Below are positions 9,145 to 17,088 of a stretch of 64,000 bases of DNA, one piece after another. The notes under the pieces are model-generated. The model saw only the letters and a program-made list of their open reading frames with translations, ran no database searches and was not told the DNA's origin. Numbering within the stretch: the stretch's first letter is position 1; every line of letters begins with the position of its first letter. The stretch spans positions 62,001 to 126,000 of the forward strand of contig NZ_FNYJ01000007.1 in NCBI RefSeq assembly GCF_900108875.1. Reading direction: 5' to 3'. The translations under genes were made by a program, and so were the position numbers. Source of the stretch: Pseudomonas sp. NFR16. Lineage in GTDB: Bacteria; Pseudomonadota; Gammaproteobacteria; Pseudomonadales; Pseudomonadaceae.

Positions 9145-10376
9145 CAGATCGTCCCCCGGCGAGGCGGATTGACGTCGTTGAGGTAGAAGTTGCCGATGGC
9201 GTGATACTTCCAGCGCACGGGGTCATGCAGCGTGTGGACCCGTGCATTCCGCCAGTGACGATCCAGACCATGCTCGGCCAGCGTCGATTGCGAGCCTGCC
9301 AGTTCGAACAGCGTGCTGCCCGCTTCAAGTGAAATTTCGGTGCTGATGGCGCGTGCTTCGGCCACCGCGATCGACGCCTGGGCCAGGTTTTCCGGCGTCG
9401 TCAGGGCTTGCGCACGATCAAGGTATTCTCCGGCGCGCTGCAAAAGCGCCTCGGCGGCGTGCAGGCGAATGCCCAGTTTGCCGAAGCTGTGCAGCGTGAG
9501 TGGGTCGTCCACCGCTTTTTCGATGCCCGAATCGATCCATGGCCGCGTGCGGGAACGGACGAAGTGCAATGCGTCTTCAAAGGCAGCCCGGGCAATGCCG
9601 GTATCGATTGCGGCGTGAAGAATCTGCGCGAGCGGGCCGACGGTGGTCGGTTGTTCGAAGGCTGTCTGAAATGGCACTACGTCCTCGTCCTCGACATACA
9701 CATTGTCGAACACCACCGATCCGCTGCCGGTCGTGCGCTGACCGAAGCCGCTCCAGTCGTCTATGACGTTCAGGCCCGCTGAATCGGCTGGGACGAACGC
9801 CAGATGCTGGATGCCGTCATCATCGATGACAGACGTCGGTATGCGTTGCGCGTACAGGGCGCCGGTGGCGTAAAACTTGCGGCCATTGATGCGCCAGCCG
9901 GCTCCGTCGCGGCTCAATCGCGTAGTTCTGTCATGGGCGGTTTTGGTGCCCAGTTCAGCCAGCGCGTTACCAAATCGTCGGCCTTCCAGCACTTCGGCGT
10001 ACAGTCGCTTCTGCTGTCCGGGACTGCCGTTCACGCGCAACACTTCCAGCGCGTAAAAGTGATTTTGAGGTATCTGCCCCAGCGAGCCGTCGGCGGCGGA
10101 AACAAGGCGGATGACGTCGGCCAGCGTGACGCTGGAAACGCCCGCGCCGCCGAACGCTTTGGGGACGCTGATGCCCCACAGCCCGGAGCGGGTGAACGCC
10201 TCCAGTTCTTCGTGCGGCAGGCGTCGCTCGCGGTCTCGCTCGGCGCTTTGTGCCTTGAACGTTTCGGCCAATGCCCGGGCGCTCTCCAGCGCCTGGGCGT
10301 CGTCACGGATCAAGGTCGTTCGGGTTGCAATCGGCGCGTGTGCCTGGCTGTCGCGCGGCAAGGTTTGAAGGCTCAT
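9144..10376 (-). CDS. sfnB: SfnB family flavoprotein (sulfur acquisition oxidoreductase), copy 1
   Basis: The 410-residue protein has an acyl-CoA dehydrogenase fold: a helical N-terminus, a middle beta domain with DDWSGFGQRTTGSGSVVFDN, and a helical C-terminus with the closing DRHWRNARVHTLHDPVRWKY. That last signature is typical of SfnB/DszC-like enzymes, which are flavin monooxygenases rather than dehydrogenases. They act in the use of dialkyl sulfones and related compounds when sulfate is scarce. The gene is separated by 23 bases from a paralogous copy upstream and overlaps the monooxygenase downstream. Confidence 0.93.
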   Translation of the reverse strand: MSLQTLPRDSQAHAPIATRTTLIRDDAQALESARALAETFKAQSAERDRERRLPHEELEAFTRSGLWGISVPKAFGGAGVSSVTLADVIRLVSAADGSLGQIPQNHFYALEVLRVNGSPGQQKRLYAEVLEGRRFGNALAELGTKTAHDRTTRLSRDGAGWRINGRKFYATGALYAQRIPTSVIDDDGIQHLAFVPADSAGLNVIDDWSGFGQRTTGSGSVVFDNVYVEDEDVVPFQTAFEQPTTVGPLAQILHAAIDTGIARAAFEDALHFVRSRTRPWIDSGIEKAVDDPLTLHSFGKLGIRLHAAEALLQRAGEYLDRAQALTTPENLAQASIAVAEARAISTEISLEAGSTLFELAGSQSTLAEHGLDRHWRNARVHTLHDPVRWKYHAIGNFYLNDVNPPRRGTI

Positions 10377-10399
10377 ATCAGTGCTTCCAGTTGTCTGGT

Positions 10400-11641
10400 T
10401 CAGATCCAGGAATGACGGGCAGGCAGTGCGCCGTTGAGGTGCCAGGCGCCCACGGCGTGGACCTTCCAGCGGACAGGGTCGTGCAGCGTATGCACACGCG
10501 CATTGCGCCAGTGCCGGTCGAGATTGAATTCGGCCAGCGTCGAGCGGCTGCCAGACAGTTCAAACAGCTTTTCGCTGGCCTGCAGGGCAATCTGCGTCGT
10601 GAGCACCTTGGCTTCGGCGACCGCGATGGAAGCTCGCGCCGCCGACTGCGCGTCGATGGGCGCTGCGGCGATTTCATCCAGCACACGGCCAGCGTTGCGC
10701 AGCAGAGCTTCGGCGGCATGTAGTTCAAGTTTCAGCTTGCCGATGTCAGCGATGACATAAGGGTCATCGCTGGCGCGCTCGACATTGGCTTCGATCCAGG
10801 GACGTGAGCGTCCACGCACGAAGCGGATGCTCTCGTCGATGGCTTCGCGGGCGATGCCTGCGTCGATGGCAGCCTGAATCAATTGAGAGACGGCGCCTTG
10901 AATGTTGGGCGACAAGGCCAGTTTCCAGTTCTCTACGACCAGATCGCCGCTGACCCGCACGTTTTCCAGCAGCACGCTGCCGCTTGCCGTGGTGCGCTGA
11001 CCGAATCCGGACCAATCATCGATGATGTGCAAGCCCGGCGTGCCGCGCGGCACGAATACCAGGACTTGCTTGCCATCGTCGTTGATGGCTTTCACTGCGA
11101 CCCAGTGCGCGAACAGGGCGCCCGTTGAATAGAATTTGCGACCGTTGAGCAAAAACTGATCACCGTCAGCCGTCAGTCGTGTTTTGACGTCGAGGGTGTT
11201 TTTAGTGCCGCGTTCCGGACCGCCATTGCCGATTCGTGCGCCCTTGAGAACGCTCTCGAACAACGTTTTCAGCTGAGTGTCGCTGGCACTGCCGATCAGG
11301 GAATTGAGGATGCCGAAATGATTCTGCGGGATCTGTCCCACCGCAGGATCTGCTGCGGACAAGATGGCGAACACTTCAGCGACGGTTACGAACGACACCT
11401 GAGGCCCGCCGTACACTCGTGGGACGGAAATACTGCCCAGGCCGCTCTGGCTGAACAATGAGATTTCAGACCATGGCAGTTGCCGCTCGCGATCACGTGC
11501 GGCTGCGTTGGAACGGACAATGGCCGCCAGTTCATGGGCGGCTGCAATCGCCTCGGCGTCGCTGCTCAGCACTTTGGCGGGCAACAGAGGAGGAGCTATG
11601 TCCAGGGTGTGCTGGACTGAAGGGGCGTTCAGATCAGTCAT
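10400..11641 (-). CDS. sfnB: SfnB family flavoprotein, copy 2
   Basis: The ATG at 11641 gives 413 residues; the frame is open to 11755, but that extension has no family sequence. The same domain order as the next gene is visible, with DDWSGFGQRTTASGSVLLEN in the middle and DRHWRNARVHTLHDPVRWK at the end. The two copies share these motifs almost word for word but differ in the N-terminal 40 residues and in the flavin-domain loops. They are therefore old paralogues with possibly different substrates. As first gene of the operon it defines the promoter region at 11642-11830. Confidence 0.92.
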   Translation of the reverse strand: MTDLNAPSVQHTLDIAPPLLPAKVLSSDAEAIAAAHELAAIVRSNAAARDRERQLPWSEISLFSQSGLGSISVPRVYGGPQVSFVTVAEVFAILSAADPAVGQIPQNHFGILNSLIGSASDTQLKTLFESVLKGARIGNGGPERGTKNTLDVKTRLTADGDQFLLNGRKFYSTGALFAHWVAVKAINDDGKQVLVFVPRGTPGLHIIDDWSGFGQRTTASGSVLLENVRVSGDLVVENWKLALSPNIQGAVSQLIQAAIDAGIAREAIDESIRFVRGRSRPWIEANVERASDDPYVIADIGKLKLELHAAEALLRNAGRVLDEIAAAPIDAQSAARASIAVAEAKVLTTQIALQASEKLFELSGSRSTLAEFNLDRHWRNARVHTLHDPVRWKVHAVGAWHLNGALPARHSWI

Positions 11642-11764
11642 GGTGGTGACCTGCGTGAACGCGAGCACTGGGGTGGTTGTGCGTGACCATTCGAACCTCG
11701 AATCAACGCCGCTGGGCGGCAGGAAAGCTGACGATGGTCCGGTGGTCCGGTGCATATACCCTAA

Positions 11765-11815
11765 GCGTGTATAAAAATTAAATAAACTTACATTTAGGCA
11801 TAAGCATAGAAGGTG
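11765..11815 (-). promoter_or_regulatory. AT-rich promoter region of the sfnB-met operon
   Basis: A run of about 45 bases rich in A and T (ATAAAAATTAAATAAACTTA at 11771) stands in GC-rich DNA 130-170 bases upstream of the first sfnB start. AT-rich blocks of this kind are where CysB-type activators bind in front of sulfur-starvation genes. No clear sigma-54 motif was found. The rest of the gap 11642-12121 holds only a stem-loop near its left-hand gene. Confidence 0.45.
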
Positions 11816-12062
11816 ATCGCCGCTGTCCGGCTGCCCATCAGATGGACTGTGCGTATGTCAGGCATGAGCTGAAAACCAGCATCAGGATCACGTATTTGAA
11901 GAAGGGTCGGCTGCGCATGCGGATGTCCCTCACAGGTTTTTAACCGCAGGCTAGCAGCGCTCTTTTGTCGAATTCGGGCTGCCCTGTAGGAATGGGCTGA
12001 GCCGAAAGTGGGAATTGTCTTTGGAGCGTCGGATTTGTGCTGTCGCTCACGTTGTGACGACC

Positions 12063-12108
12063 GGGCGCTGTCGCAGTCATGACCTGCGATACTGCGACAG
12101 CGACGCCC
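12063..12108 (-). terminator. Strong stem-loop after the two-repeat protein gene
   Basis: CTGTCGCAGT (12068-12077) pairs perfectly with ACTGCGACAG (12091-12100), and the flanks GGGCG and CGCCC extend the stem. It begins 14 bases after the stop of the leftward gene. There is no T-run, so this may be a Rho-assisted terminator or a message-stabilising hairpin. Confidence 0.5.
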
Positions 12109-12121
12109 GATGACGTGAAGA

Positions 12122-12856
12122 TCAAGCGTCACGCCTGGATAAGCCATCGGCACGAACGTTGATCAACCTCGGCGGTGCCCAGCGAGAATTGTTGCCCACC
12201 CGATCAATCACGCAGTAGGTCACTTCCTGATGGGCATCATCGCCCGCTTCGCTGATCAGGGCGGCTGGCACTTGCACAATGACCGGCTTGCCGACGTCTT
12301 CGTGACTGAGAGCAGGAAGGTCCATGCGCACATCACCCCAGCGCAACGTGATCTCGTCGTAGGCGTCCATGTTCAGGTAAGTGTCGATGATGACTTCAAC
12401 GCCGCCGGCGATGTGCTCGGCGCTCAGTTCTGTGCTCGCGTCAGGGGTTGAGATGACCACAGGCGCCAGCCCCTGATTCTCGTCGGCGTCGTCACTGACC
12501 AAATGACCGCCAGGCGTCTCAAGTTTGACCCAGAGTTTTGTGCTGGGCGATTTGACTGATTCGCAGCCGATCTTTGTGACCCGGTAGTAGGTTTTTACCT
12601 TGCCACTTCGGAGAAAACTTTCGGGTACATGTAGGACCGATGTGTGACCGATGTCGTCCTCCGACAAAAGTTTTGACGCAACGTAGCAGCCTCCCCAGAA
12701 CAGCTCGATCAGATCGGCGCATTCCATATCCGGATAGGGATCGATGTTTACCATCAGCTGCGCAGCCGCCAGGGCACCGATGCCCTGTTTGTTCGACTGC
12801 GGCAGATACGGGGCGAAGAGCTTGATAGGGGTGTGATTGACGGGTGTATGGATCAT
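12122..12856 (-). CDS. Unknown protein with two copies of a beta-rich repeat
   Basis: The 244-residue protein has no signal peptide or membrane segment. Its body is an internal duplication: residues about 36-110 and 154-236 align. VNIDPYPDMECADLIELFWG matches VIIDTYLNMDAYDEITLRWG; LLSEDDIG matches ALSHEDVG; VLHVPESFLRSG matches IVQVPAALISEAG; YYRVTKIG matches YCVIDRVG. The pattern (alternating strands, ending with a Y-x-V strand and a proline) suggests an Ig-like or fibronectin-like sandwich. The gene stands alone with AT-rich DNA upstream. Function unknown; surface or toxin-associated roles are possible, but nothing in the sequence decides. Confidence 0.8.
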   Translation of the reverse strand: MIHTPVNHTPIKLFAPYLPQSNKQGIGALAAAQLMVNIDPYPDMECADLIELFWGGCYVASKLLSEDDIGHTSVLHVPESFLRSGKVKTYYRVTKIGCESVKSPSTKLWVKLETPGGHLVSDDADENQGLAPVVISTPDASTELSAEHIAGGVEVIIDTYLNMDAYDEITLRWGDVRMDLPALSHEDVGKPVIVQVPAALISEAGDDAHQEVTYCVIDRVGNNSRWAPPRLINVRADGLSRRDA

Positions 12857-13395
12857 CTTCGAATACTCTTTGAACGTAGGCCTTTATCAAGGCGTGTCAC
12901 GACAGTGACTGCCGCGGATGCAACTTGGAAAACGATGTTGTTAGTACACGCTCGATGGCCAGTCATGGCAAACAATACAACCGGTGGCAATTTCGGACTT
13001 GTTATTAGTTTCGATAGAGTCTTCCCAAGTGTTTTTGAGCTAATTGTGTTGCGGCATTTGTGTCAATGGTGAATAACTCATAAAACTATATGTACGGGAA
13101 AAGCAGAACTTTCCTACGAGAGGTTTTTACTTAATAGTGGGTGCGACAGGTGCAACGTCCTACGGCTGCACTGGACACAGGTGGTGGGGCTTTCTGCGGA
13201 CGGCACATGGAGGCGAGGTGAAGTGGCGAGAGGGGTTATTTGTGGGTGTCGAATTCGTCAATAAACTCGATGTGCCGACAAAACCACGAAGCCGCGCTTG
13301 GATCGGAAAAATAGATATATAGACAACCGGTTTTCCGAATGGAAATAGAAAGACTATTAGTCCATCAAGACTTTTCTAAATATTGAAGTGAAAGA
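12857..13395. other. AT-rich non-coding stretch
   Basis: About 540 bases between the two-repeat protein and the cystine operon hold no convincing gene. From roughly 12950 to 13390 the composition is visibly richer in A and T than the flanks (for example around 13070-13130 and 13310-13390). A 61-codon frame at 13137-13322 has no ribosome-binding site or recognisable sequence. The leftward promoter of the two-repeat gene should lie at its left end. Confidence 0.6.
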
Positions 13396-13419
13396 AAACG
13401 GCGCTCATGAGCGCCGTTT
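13391..13419 (-). terminator. Terminator of the cystine transporter operon
   Basis: AAACGGCGCTCATGAGCGCCGTTT is a perfect 24-bp palindrome at 13396-13419, which on the minus strand is followed by TTTTCTTTC. It lies 20 bases after the stop of the ATPase gene and is a classic intrinsic terminator. Confidence 0.9.
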
Positions 13420-13439
13420 GGGATACATACAGCGTGGGA

Positions 13440-14183
13440 TTAATTCCGGCTGCGTTCGAGAAATTGCCGAGTGCGTTCCTCTTCAGGATTTGCGAACAAC
13501 GCTTTGGCTTCTCCTTGCTCGACAATGACCCCTTTGTCGATGAACACAACACGGTTGGCGACGTCCCGCGCAAAGCTCATCTCATGCGTGACGATGACCA
13601 TCGTGCGTTTCTCTTCGGCCAGTGCACGAATGGTGCTGAGCACCTCGCCTACCAGCTCAGGATCGAGGGCTGAAGTGGGTTCGTCGAACAGAATGACTTC
13701 CGGCTCCATCGCCAGCGCCCGTGCGATGGCCACGCGTTGCTGCTGACCGCCGGACAAACGGCGCGGGTATGCGTCTTCCTTGCCGGCAAGACCGACCTTG
13801 GCCAGCAGTTTGCGCCCCAACTCGGCAGCCTGCTCGCGTGGCATCTTCTTGACCACGATCGGCCCTTCGATGACGTTTTCCAATGCAGTGCGATGGGGAA
13901 ACAGATTGAAGTTCTGAAAAACGAAGCCTACGTGCTGTCGCAACTGCCGGACCAGCGCCTGCTGCTGGCTAAGCGGTTTGCTGCCGTCGATCCGGATGTC
14001 ACCGACCACGATGGTGCCGCTGGTAGGTTCTTCGAGGAAATTCAGGCAACGCAGGAAAGTGGTCTTGCCGGACCCGCTGGGTCCGATGATTGCGACGACT
14101 TCACCGGGCTCGACTTTCAGATCGATGCCCTTGAGAACTTGATTGCCCTTGAATTCCTTGGTCAGTTTTTCAACGGTGATCAT
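13440..14183 (-). CDS. tcyN: L-cystine ABC transporter ATP-binding protein
   Basis: The protein has 247 residues. Walker A is GPSGSGKTT (34-42), followed by the Q-loop in FVFQNFNLFPH. The signature LSGGQQQRVAIARAL and Walker B VILFDEPTSALDPE complete a polar amino-acid importer ATPase. Three bases separate it from the permease. With the TcyJ and TcyL proteins upstream it would import cystine; the D-cysteine desulfhydrase just upstream supports a sulfur amino acid as cargo. Confidence 0.95.
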   Translation of the reverse strand: MITVEKLTKEFKGNQVLKGIDLKVEPGEVVAIIGPSGSGKTTFLRCLNFLEEPTSGTIVVGDIRIDGSKPLSQQQALVRQLRQHVGFVFQNFNLFPHRTALENVIEGPIVVKKMPREQAAELGRKLLAKVGLAGKEDAYPRRLSGGQQQRVAIARALAMEPEVILFDEPTSALDPELVGEVLSTIRALAEEKRTMVIVTHEMSFARDVANRVVFIDKGVIVEQGEAKALFANPEEERTRQFLERSRN

Positions 14184-14186
14184 GCC

Positions 14187-14855
14187 TCAAGACTCCACAT
14201 CATGGCGGTTGGCCCGCGCTTCGAGACGGTTCTGAACATGCGCCAGCACTGTGCACAACACCCAGTAGATCACCGCCACGGTGAAATACATGGTGAAGAC
14301 CTCCAGCGTTCTCGAAGAAATCAGCTGCGCCTGGCGGAACACTTCCGGCACCTGAATGGTGGCGGCCATGGCGGTGTCCTTGACCAGCGAAATGAAGCTG
14401 TTACCCAGCGGCGGCAAGGCGGTGCGGGCAGCTTGCGGCAGGATTGCCCGGCGCATGGTCTGCGCGCGGGTCATGCCGATACTGGCGGCCGCTTCCCACT
14501 GGCCCCGGTCCACGGCGCCGATGGCTGCGCGCAGAATTTCGCAGGCGTAGGCTGCCATGTTCAGCGACAAGCCGATGAGCGCTGCGGTGATGGCATCCAG
14601 TTCGATGCCCAGATCAGGCAGGCCGTAATAAATCATGAACAGCTGAACGAGCAGGGGCGTGCCGCGAAAGAACGACACGTAAACCCTGGCGATGGCGCTG
14701 ATGACCCAGACTTTCGACAAGCGCATCAGTGCCAGGCCGAAGCCCAGCACCAATCCGAAAAACATCGATCCGAGACTCAGGCCCACCGTGTAATACGCGC
14801 CCTTGAGCAGAAAAGGCGCGGAGTCCAGCGCGAGCTGTAGGCTCTCTGGAATCAT
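14187..14855 (-). CDS. tcyL: L-cystine ABC transporter permease
   Basis: The 222-residue protein has the His/Glu/Gln/Arg/opine permease layout: several membrane helices, PLLVQLFMIYYGLPDLGIEL in the first half, and the EAA loop in EAAASIGMTRAQTMRRAILP, which docks to the ATPase. It overlaps the binding-protein stop by four bases (ATGA), a sign of coupled translation. It probably acts as a homodimer in the inner membrane. Confidence 0.95.
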   Translation of the reverse strand: MIPESLQLALDSAPFLLKGAYYTVGLSLGSMFFGLVLGFGLALMRLSKVWVISAIARVYVSFFRGTPLLVQLFMIYYGLPDLGIELDAITAALIGLSLNMAAYACEILRAAIGAVDRGQWEAAASIGMTRAQTMRRAILPQAARTALPPLGNSFISLVKDTAMAATIQVPEVFRQAQLISSRTLEVFTMYFTVAVIYWVLCTVLAHVQNRLEARANRHDVES

Positions 14856-15649
14856 TTGGTCACGTCAGCCTTGAAGTACTTTTCAGACAACTTGGCCAGG
14901 GTGCCGTCGGCGCGCAGTTTGTCGATGGCTTTGTTGATCGCTGCCAGCAACTCTGGTTCGCCTTTGCGCAGTGCAATCCCGGCTTCCTGACGGGAGAAGG
15001 GTTCGCCGGAAACAGCCAGTTTGTCTTTGGTTTTGGCGATCAGCTCAAGCGCGGCGAGACGGTCGACCAGAATGGCATCGATACGGCCTACGCGCAGGTC
15101 CTGGTATTTGGTCGGATCATCGTCATAGGTTTTGACGATGGCGTCAGGCACGTTGGCCTTAAGCCATTCTTCATAGTTGGTGCCCAGGCCGACACCGACC
15201 TTCTTACCTTTCAGGTCGGCAGCGGTCTTGATCACGCCAGCGTCTTTGGTCTGCACCAGCGCTTGAATGCCGGAGACAGTGTAGGGTTCGGAGAAGTCAT
15301 ACTTCTTCTTGCGCTCGTCGGAGATGGTGACCTGGTTGATCACGACGTCCAGACGCTTGGATTCCAGCGCAGCCAGGATGCCGGCCCATGGGGTGGCGCT
15401 CAGCTTGACCTTCACGCCCAGTTCCTTGGCCAGCGCTTCGGAGAACTCGACCTCGAAACCGGTCAACTTGCCGTCTTCGCCAACGAAGCTGAAGGGCGGG
15501 TAAGTGCCTTCCAGACCGACGTTCAGGGTGCCGTTCTTTTTAATGGTTTCCAGTTGCTCGCCAGCGACGGCTTGGGTCGCCAGACCGGTGCCCAGCACCA
15601 GGCTGAATGCCGACAGCAGGAAGGTGCGGCGGATTGCAGACATATTCAT
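14852..15649 (-). CDS. tcyJ: Cystine-binding periplasmic protein
   Basis: The 265-residue protein has a cleavable signal peptide ending at QAVAG or just after. The mature part is a type II solute-binding protein: GTLNVGLEGTYPPFSF, LTGFEVEFSEALAKELG, LDVVINQVTISDERKKKYDF and GVGLGTNYEEWL are hallmarks of the FliY/TcyJ cystine branch. It delivers cystine to TcyL/TcyN. It is the first gene of the operon, with an AT-rich upstream region at 15780-15840. Confidence 0.95.
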   Translation of the reverse strand: MNMSAIRRTFLLSAFSLVLGTGLATQAVAGEQLETIKKNGTLNVGLEGTYPPFSFVGEDGKLTGFEVEFSEALAKELGVKVKLSATPWAGILAALESKRLDVVINQVTISDERKKKYDFSEPYTVSGIQALVQTKDAGVIKTAADLKGKKVGVGLGTNYEEWLKANVPDAIVKTYDDDPTKYQDLRVGRIDAILVDRLAALELIAKTKDKLAVSGEPFSRQEAGIALRKGEPELLAAINKAIDKLRADGTLAKLSEKYFKADVTK

Positions 15650-15784
15650 GAAAATCCCCTGTTTTTAATTGGAATGTCAGGTCAGCGTCAGACCTGACGA
15701 AACTACTGTGGCATCACGCGTTTATCCAGCTTTTTCAGTACTCTGCCGGGATTTCGCGCGGCGCTGGCGGCGATCATAAGGGCA

Positions 15785-15840
15785 GCTTTTTAGGAATAAA
15801 AATAATTAAAAACGAAGCGCTTATCTGTTTTATGCATATG
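15785..15840 (-). promoter_or_regulatory. AT-rich promoter region of the cystine operon
   Basis: ATAAAAATAATTAAAAACG at 15796 lies about 150 bases upstream of tcyJ. It resembles the ATAAAAATTAAATAAAC block in front of the sfnB operon, in the same orientation relative to the genes. A shared sulfur regulator such as CysB is a reasonable guess, not shown by the sequence. Confidence 0.4.
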
Positions 15841-15887
15841 AAAGCCGGGTGGCAGCCCCCCATTTGCAGGATCGAGAGCTACAGCAC

Positions 15888-16889
15888 TCACTGCGCGGAA
15901 AACACACCCGCGTAAGCGAACAGTGCCGGGGCGCCGCCGGTGTGCAGGAAAATGATCGGACCGGCGTCGAAACGCTGCCGGCCAATTCCGTCGAGCAAGC
16001 CCGCCATCGCTTTACCGGTGTAAACCGGGTCCAGCAACAGCCCTTCCTGGCTGGCCACCAACTTAATTGCCGACAACGTGCCCGCGTTTGGTTCGCCATA
16101 GCGTGGCCCGTAATACTCATCCCACAGGTTGACTTTGAAAGCTGCGGGCAGCGCCTCGCCCAACAGCCCCACGGTACGCTCGGCCAGCCCTTGAACCTTG
16201 GGTGCCTGGGTTTCTTCAGGTCGCGACACGGTCACGCCGATTACAGGCAAATGCGGCAGGGCCTCTGCCAGCGCCAGGCCCAGGCCGCTGTGGGTGCCTG
16301 CACTGCCAGAGGCCAGGACCACGGCGGCGAACGTTTCGCCGGTCTGTTCGATCTGCTCGGCCAGCTCGAAGCCTGCGCGCACGTAGCCCAATGCTCCGGT
16401 GGGGCTGGAGCCACCGATCGGGACCAGATAAGGTTTTCTGCCACTGGCGTGCAGTCGGGCAGCCAGCGCCTGAAGCTGCTCGTCCGCGTTGTCGAGGTTA
16501 TCCACCTGTTCGACCTTGGCATCGAACAGGTCCAGGAGCAGACGGTTTCCGTTGCCCAGATAATTGCTGTCAGTCGTGGCGATCGGGTTCTCCAGCAGCG
16601 CCACGCAACCCAGTCCCAGCCGGGCGGCCAGCGCTGCGGTCTGGCGAACATGGTTGGACTGAATCGCGCCTGCGGTGATCAGCGTGTCGCAACCCTGGGC
16701 CAGGGCATCGGCGGCGAGGTATTCGAGCTTGCGCAGCTTGTTGCCGCCCATCGCCAATGGCGTGATGTCGTCACGTTTCACGTAAATGTCCCGGCCGGCC
16801 CAGGCGGAAAGCCGTTCGAGCTTCTCCAGCGGTGTCGGGGCGCCCAGCAGATCCAGGCGGTGAAAACGGGCGAGCTGTTGTTTGATCAT
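15888..16889 (-). CDS. dcyD: D-cysteine desulfhydrase
   Basis: The 333-residue protein is a fold-type II PLP enzyme. The PLP lysine is in MGGNKLRKLEYL (about 45-56), IQSNHVRQTAALAARLGLGC follows, and GGSSPTGALGYVRAGFEL marks the phosphate-binding region. This text is that of the DcyD/ACC deaminase group, and linkage to a cystine importer favours D-cysteine desulfhydrase, which releases pyruvate, ammonia and sulfide. It lies upstream of tcyJ on the same strand with a 238-bp gap that contains a separate promoter region. Confidence 0.93.
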   Translation of the reverse strand: MIKQQLARFHRLDLLGAPTPLEKLERLSAWAGRDIYVKRDDITPLAMGGNKLRKLEYLAADALAQGCDTLITAGAIQSNHVRQTAALAARLGLGCVALLENPIATTDSNYLGNGNRLLLDLFDAKVEQVDNLDNADEQLQALAARLHASGRKPYLVPIGGSSPTGALGYVRAGFELAEQIEQTGETFAAVVLASGSAGTHSGLGLALAEALPHLPVIGVTVSRPEETQAPKVQGLAERTVGLLGEALPAAFKVNLWDEYYGPRYGEPNAGTLSAIKLVASQEGLLLDPVYTGKAMAGLLDGIGRQRFDAGPIIFLHTGGAPALFAYAGVFSAQ

Positions 16890-17030
16890 GTCGGTTGTCG
16901 ATACGTCAGCAGATGAGTCGCAGGACTATAGGCAGACCGTTCCCACAGGGCAACCGGACGATATCTCAGAGCGCCCAGGCTAAAGCCTCACGAAAATTGT
17001 TATTTTTTTGCCACAAATGTTTGCCGTAGA

Positions 17031-17049
17031 GTGACCTGACCATGGTCAC
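17031..17049. promoter_or_regulatory. Palindrome upstream of epsC, possible operator
   Basis: The 12-bp perfect palindrome TGACCATGGTCA (17036-17047) sits inside GTGACCTGACCATGGTCAC, 40 bases before the epsC start and in the divergent gap to dcyD. A T-run at 17002-17009 lies just upstream. It could be an operator or part of the promoter; no regulator is identified. Confidence 0.35.
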
Positions 17050-17088
17050 GTCCAGCCTGACGAGCCATTGAACTGAGGAGAAATCTGC

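Noticed and set aside
11642..11755. N-terminal extension of the first sfnB gene
   Set aside because: The added residues do not resemble SfnB proteins and overlap the expected promoter region.
13137..13322. 61-codon frame in the AT-rich gap
   Set aside because: No ribosome-binding site, no recognisable sequence and odd composition.
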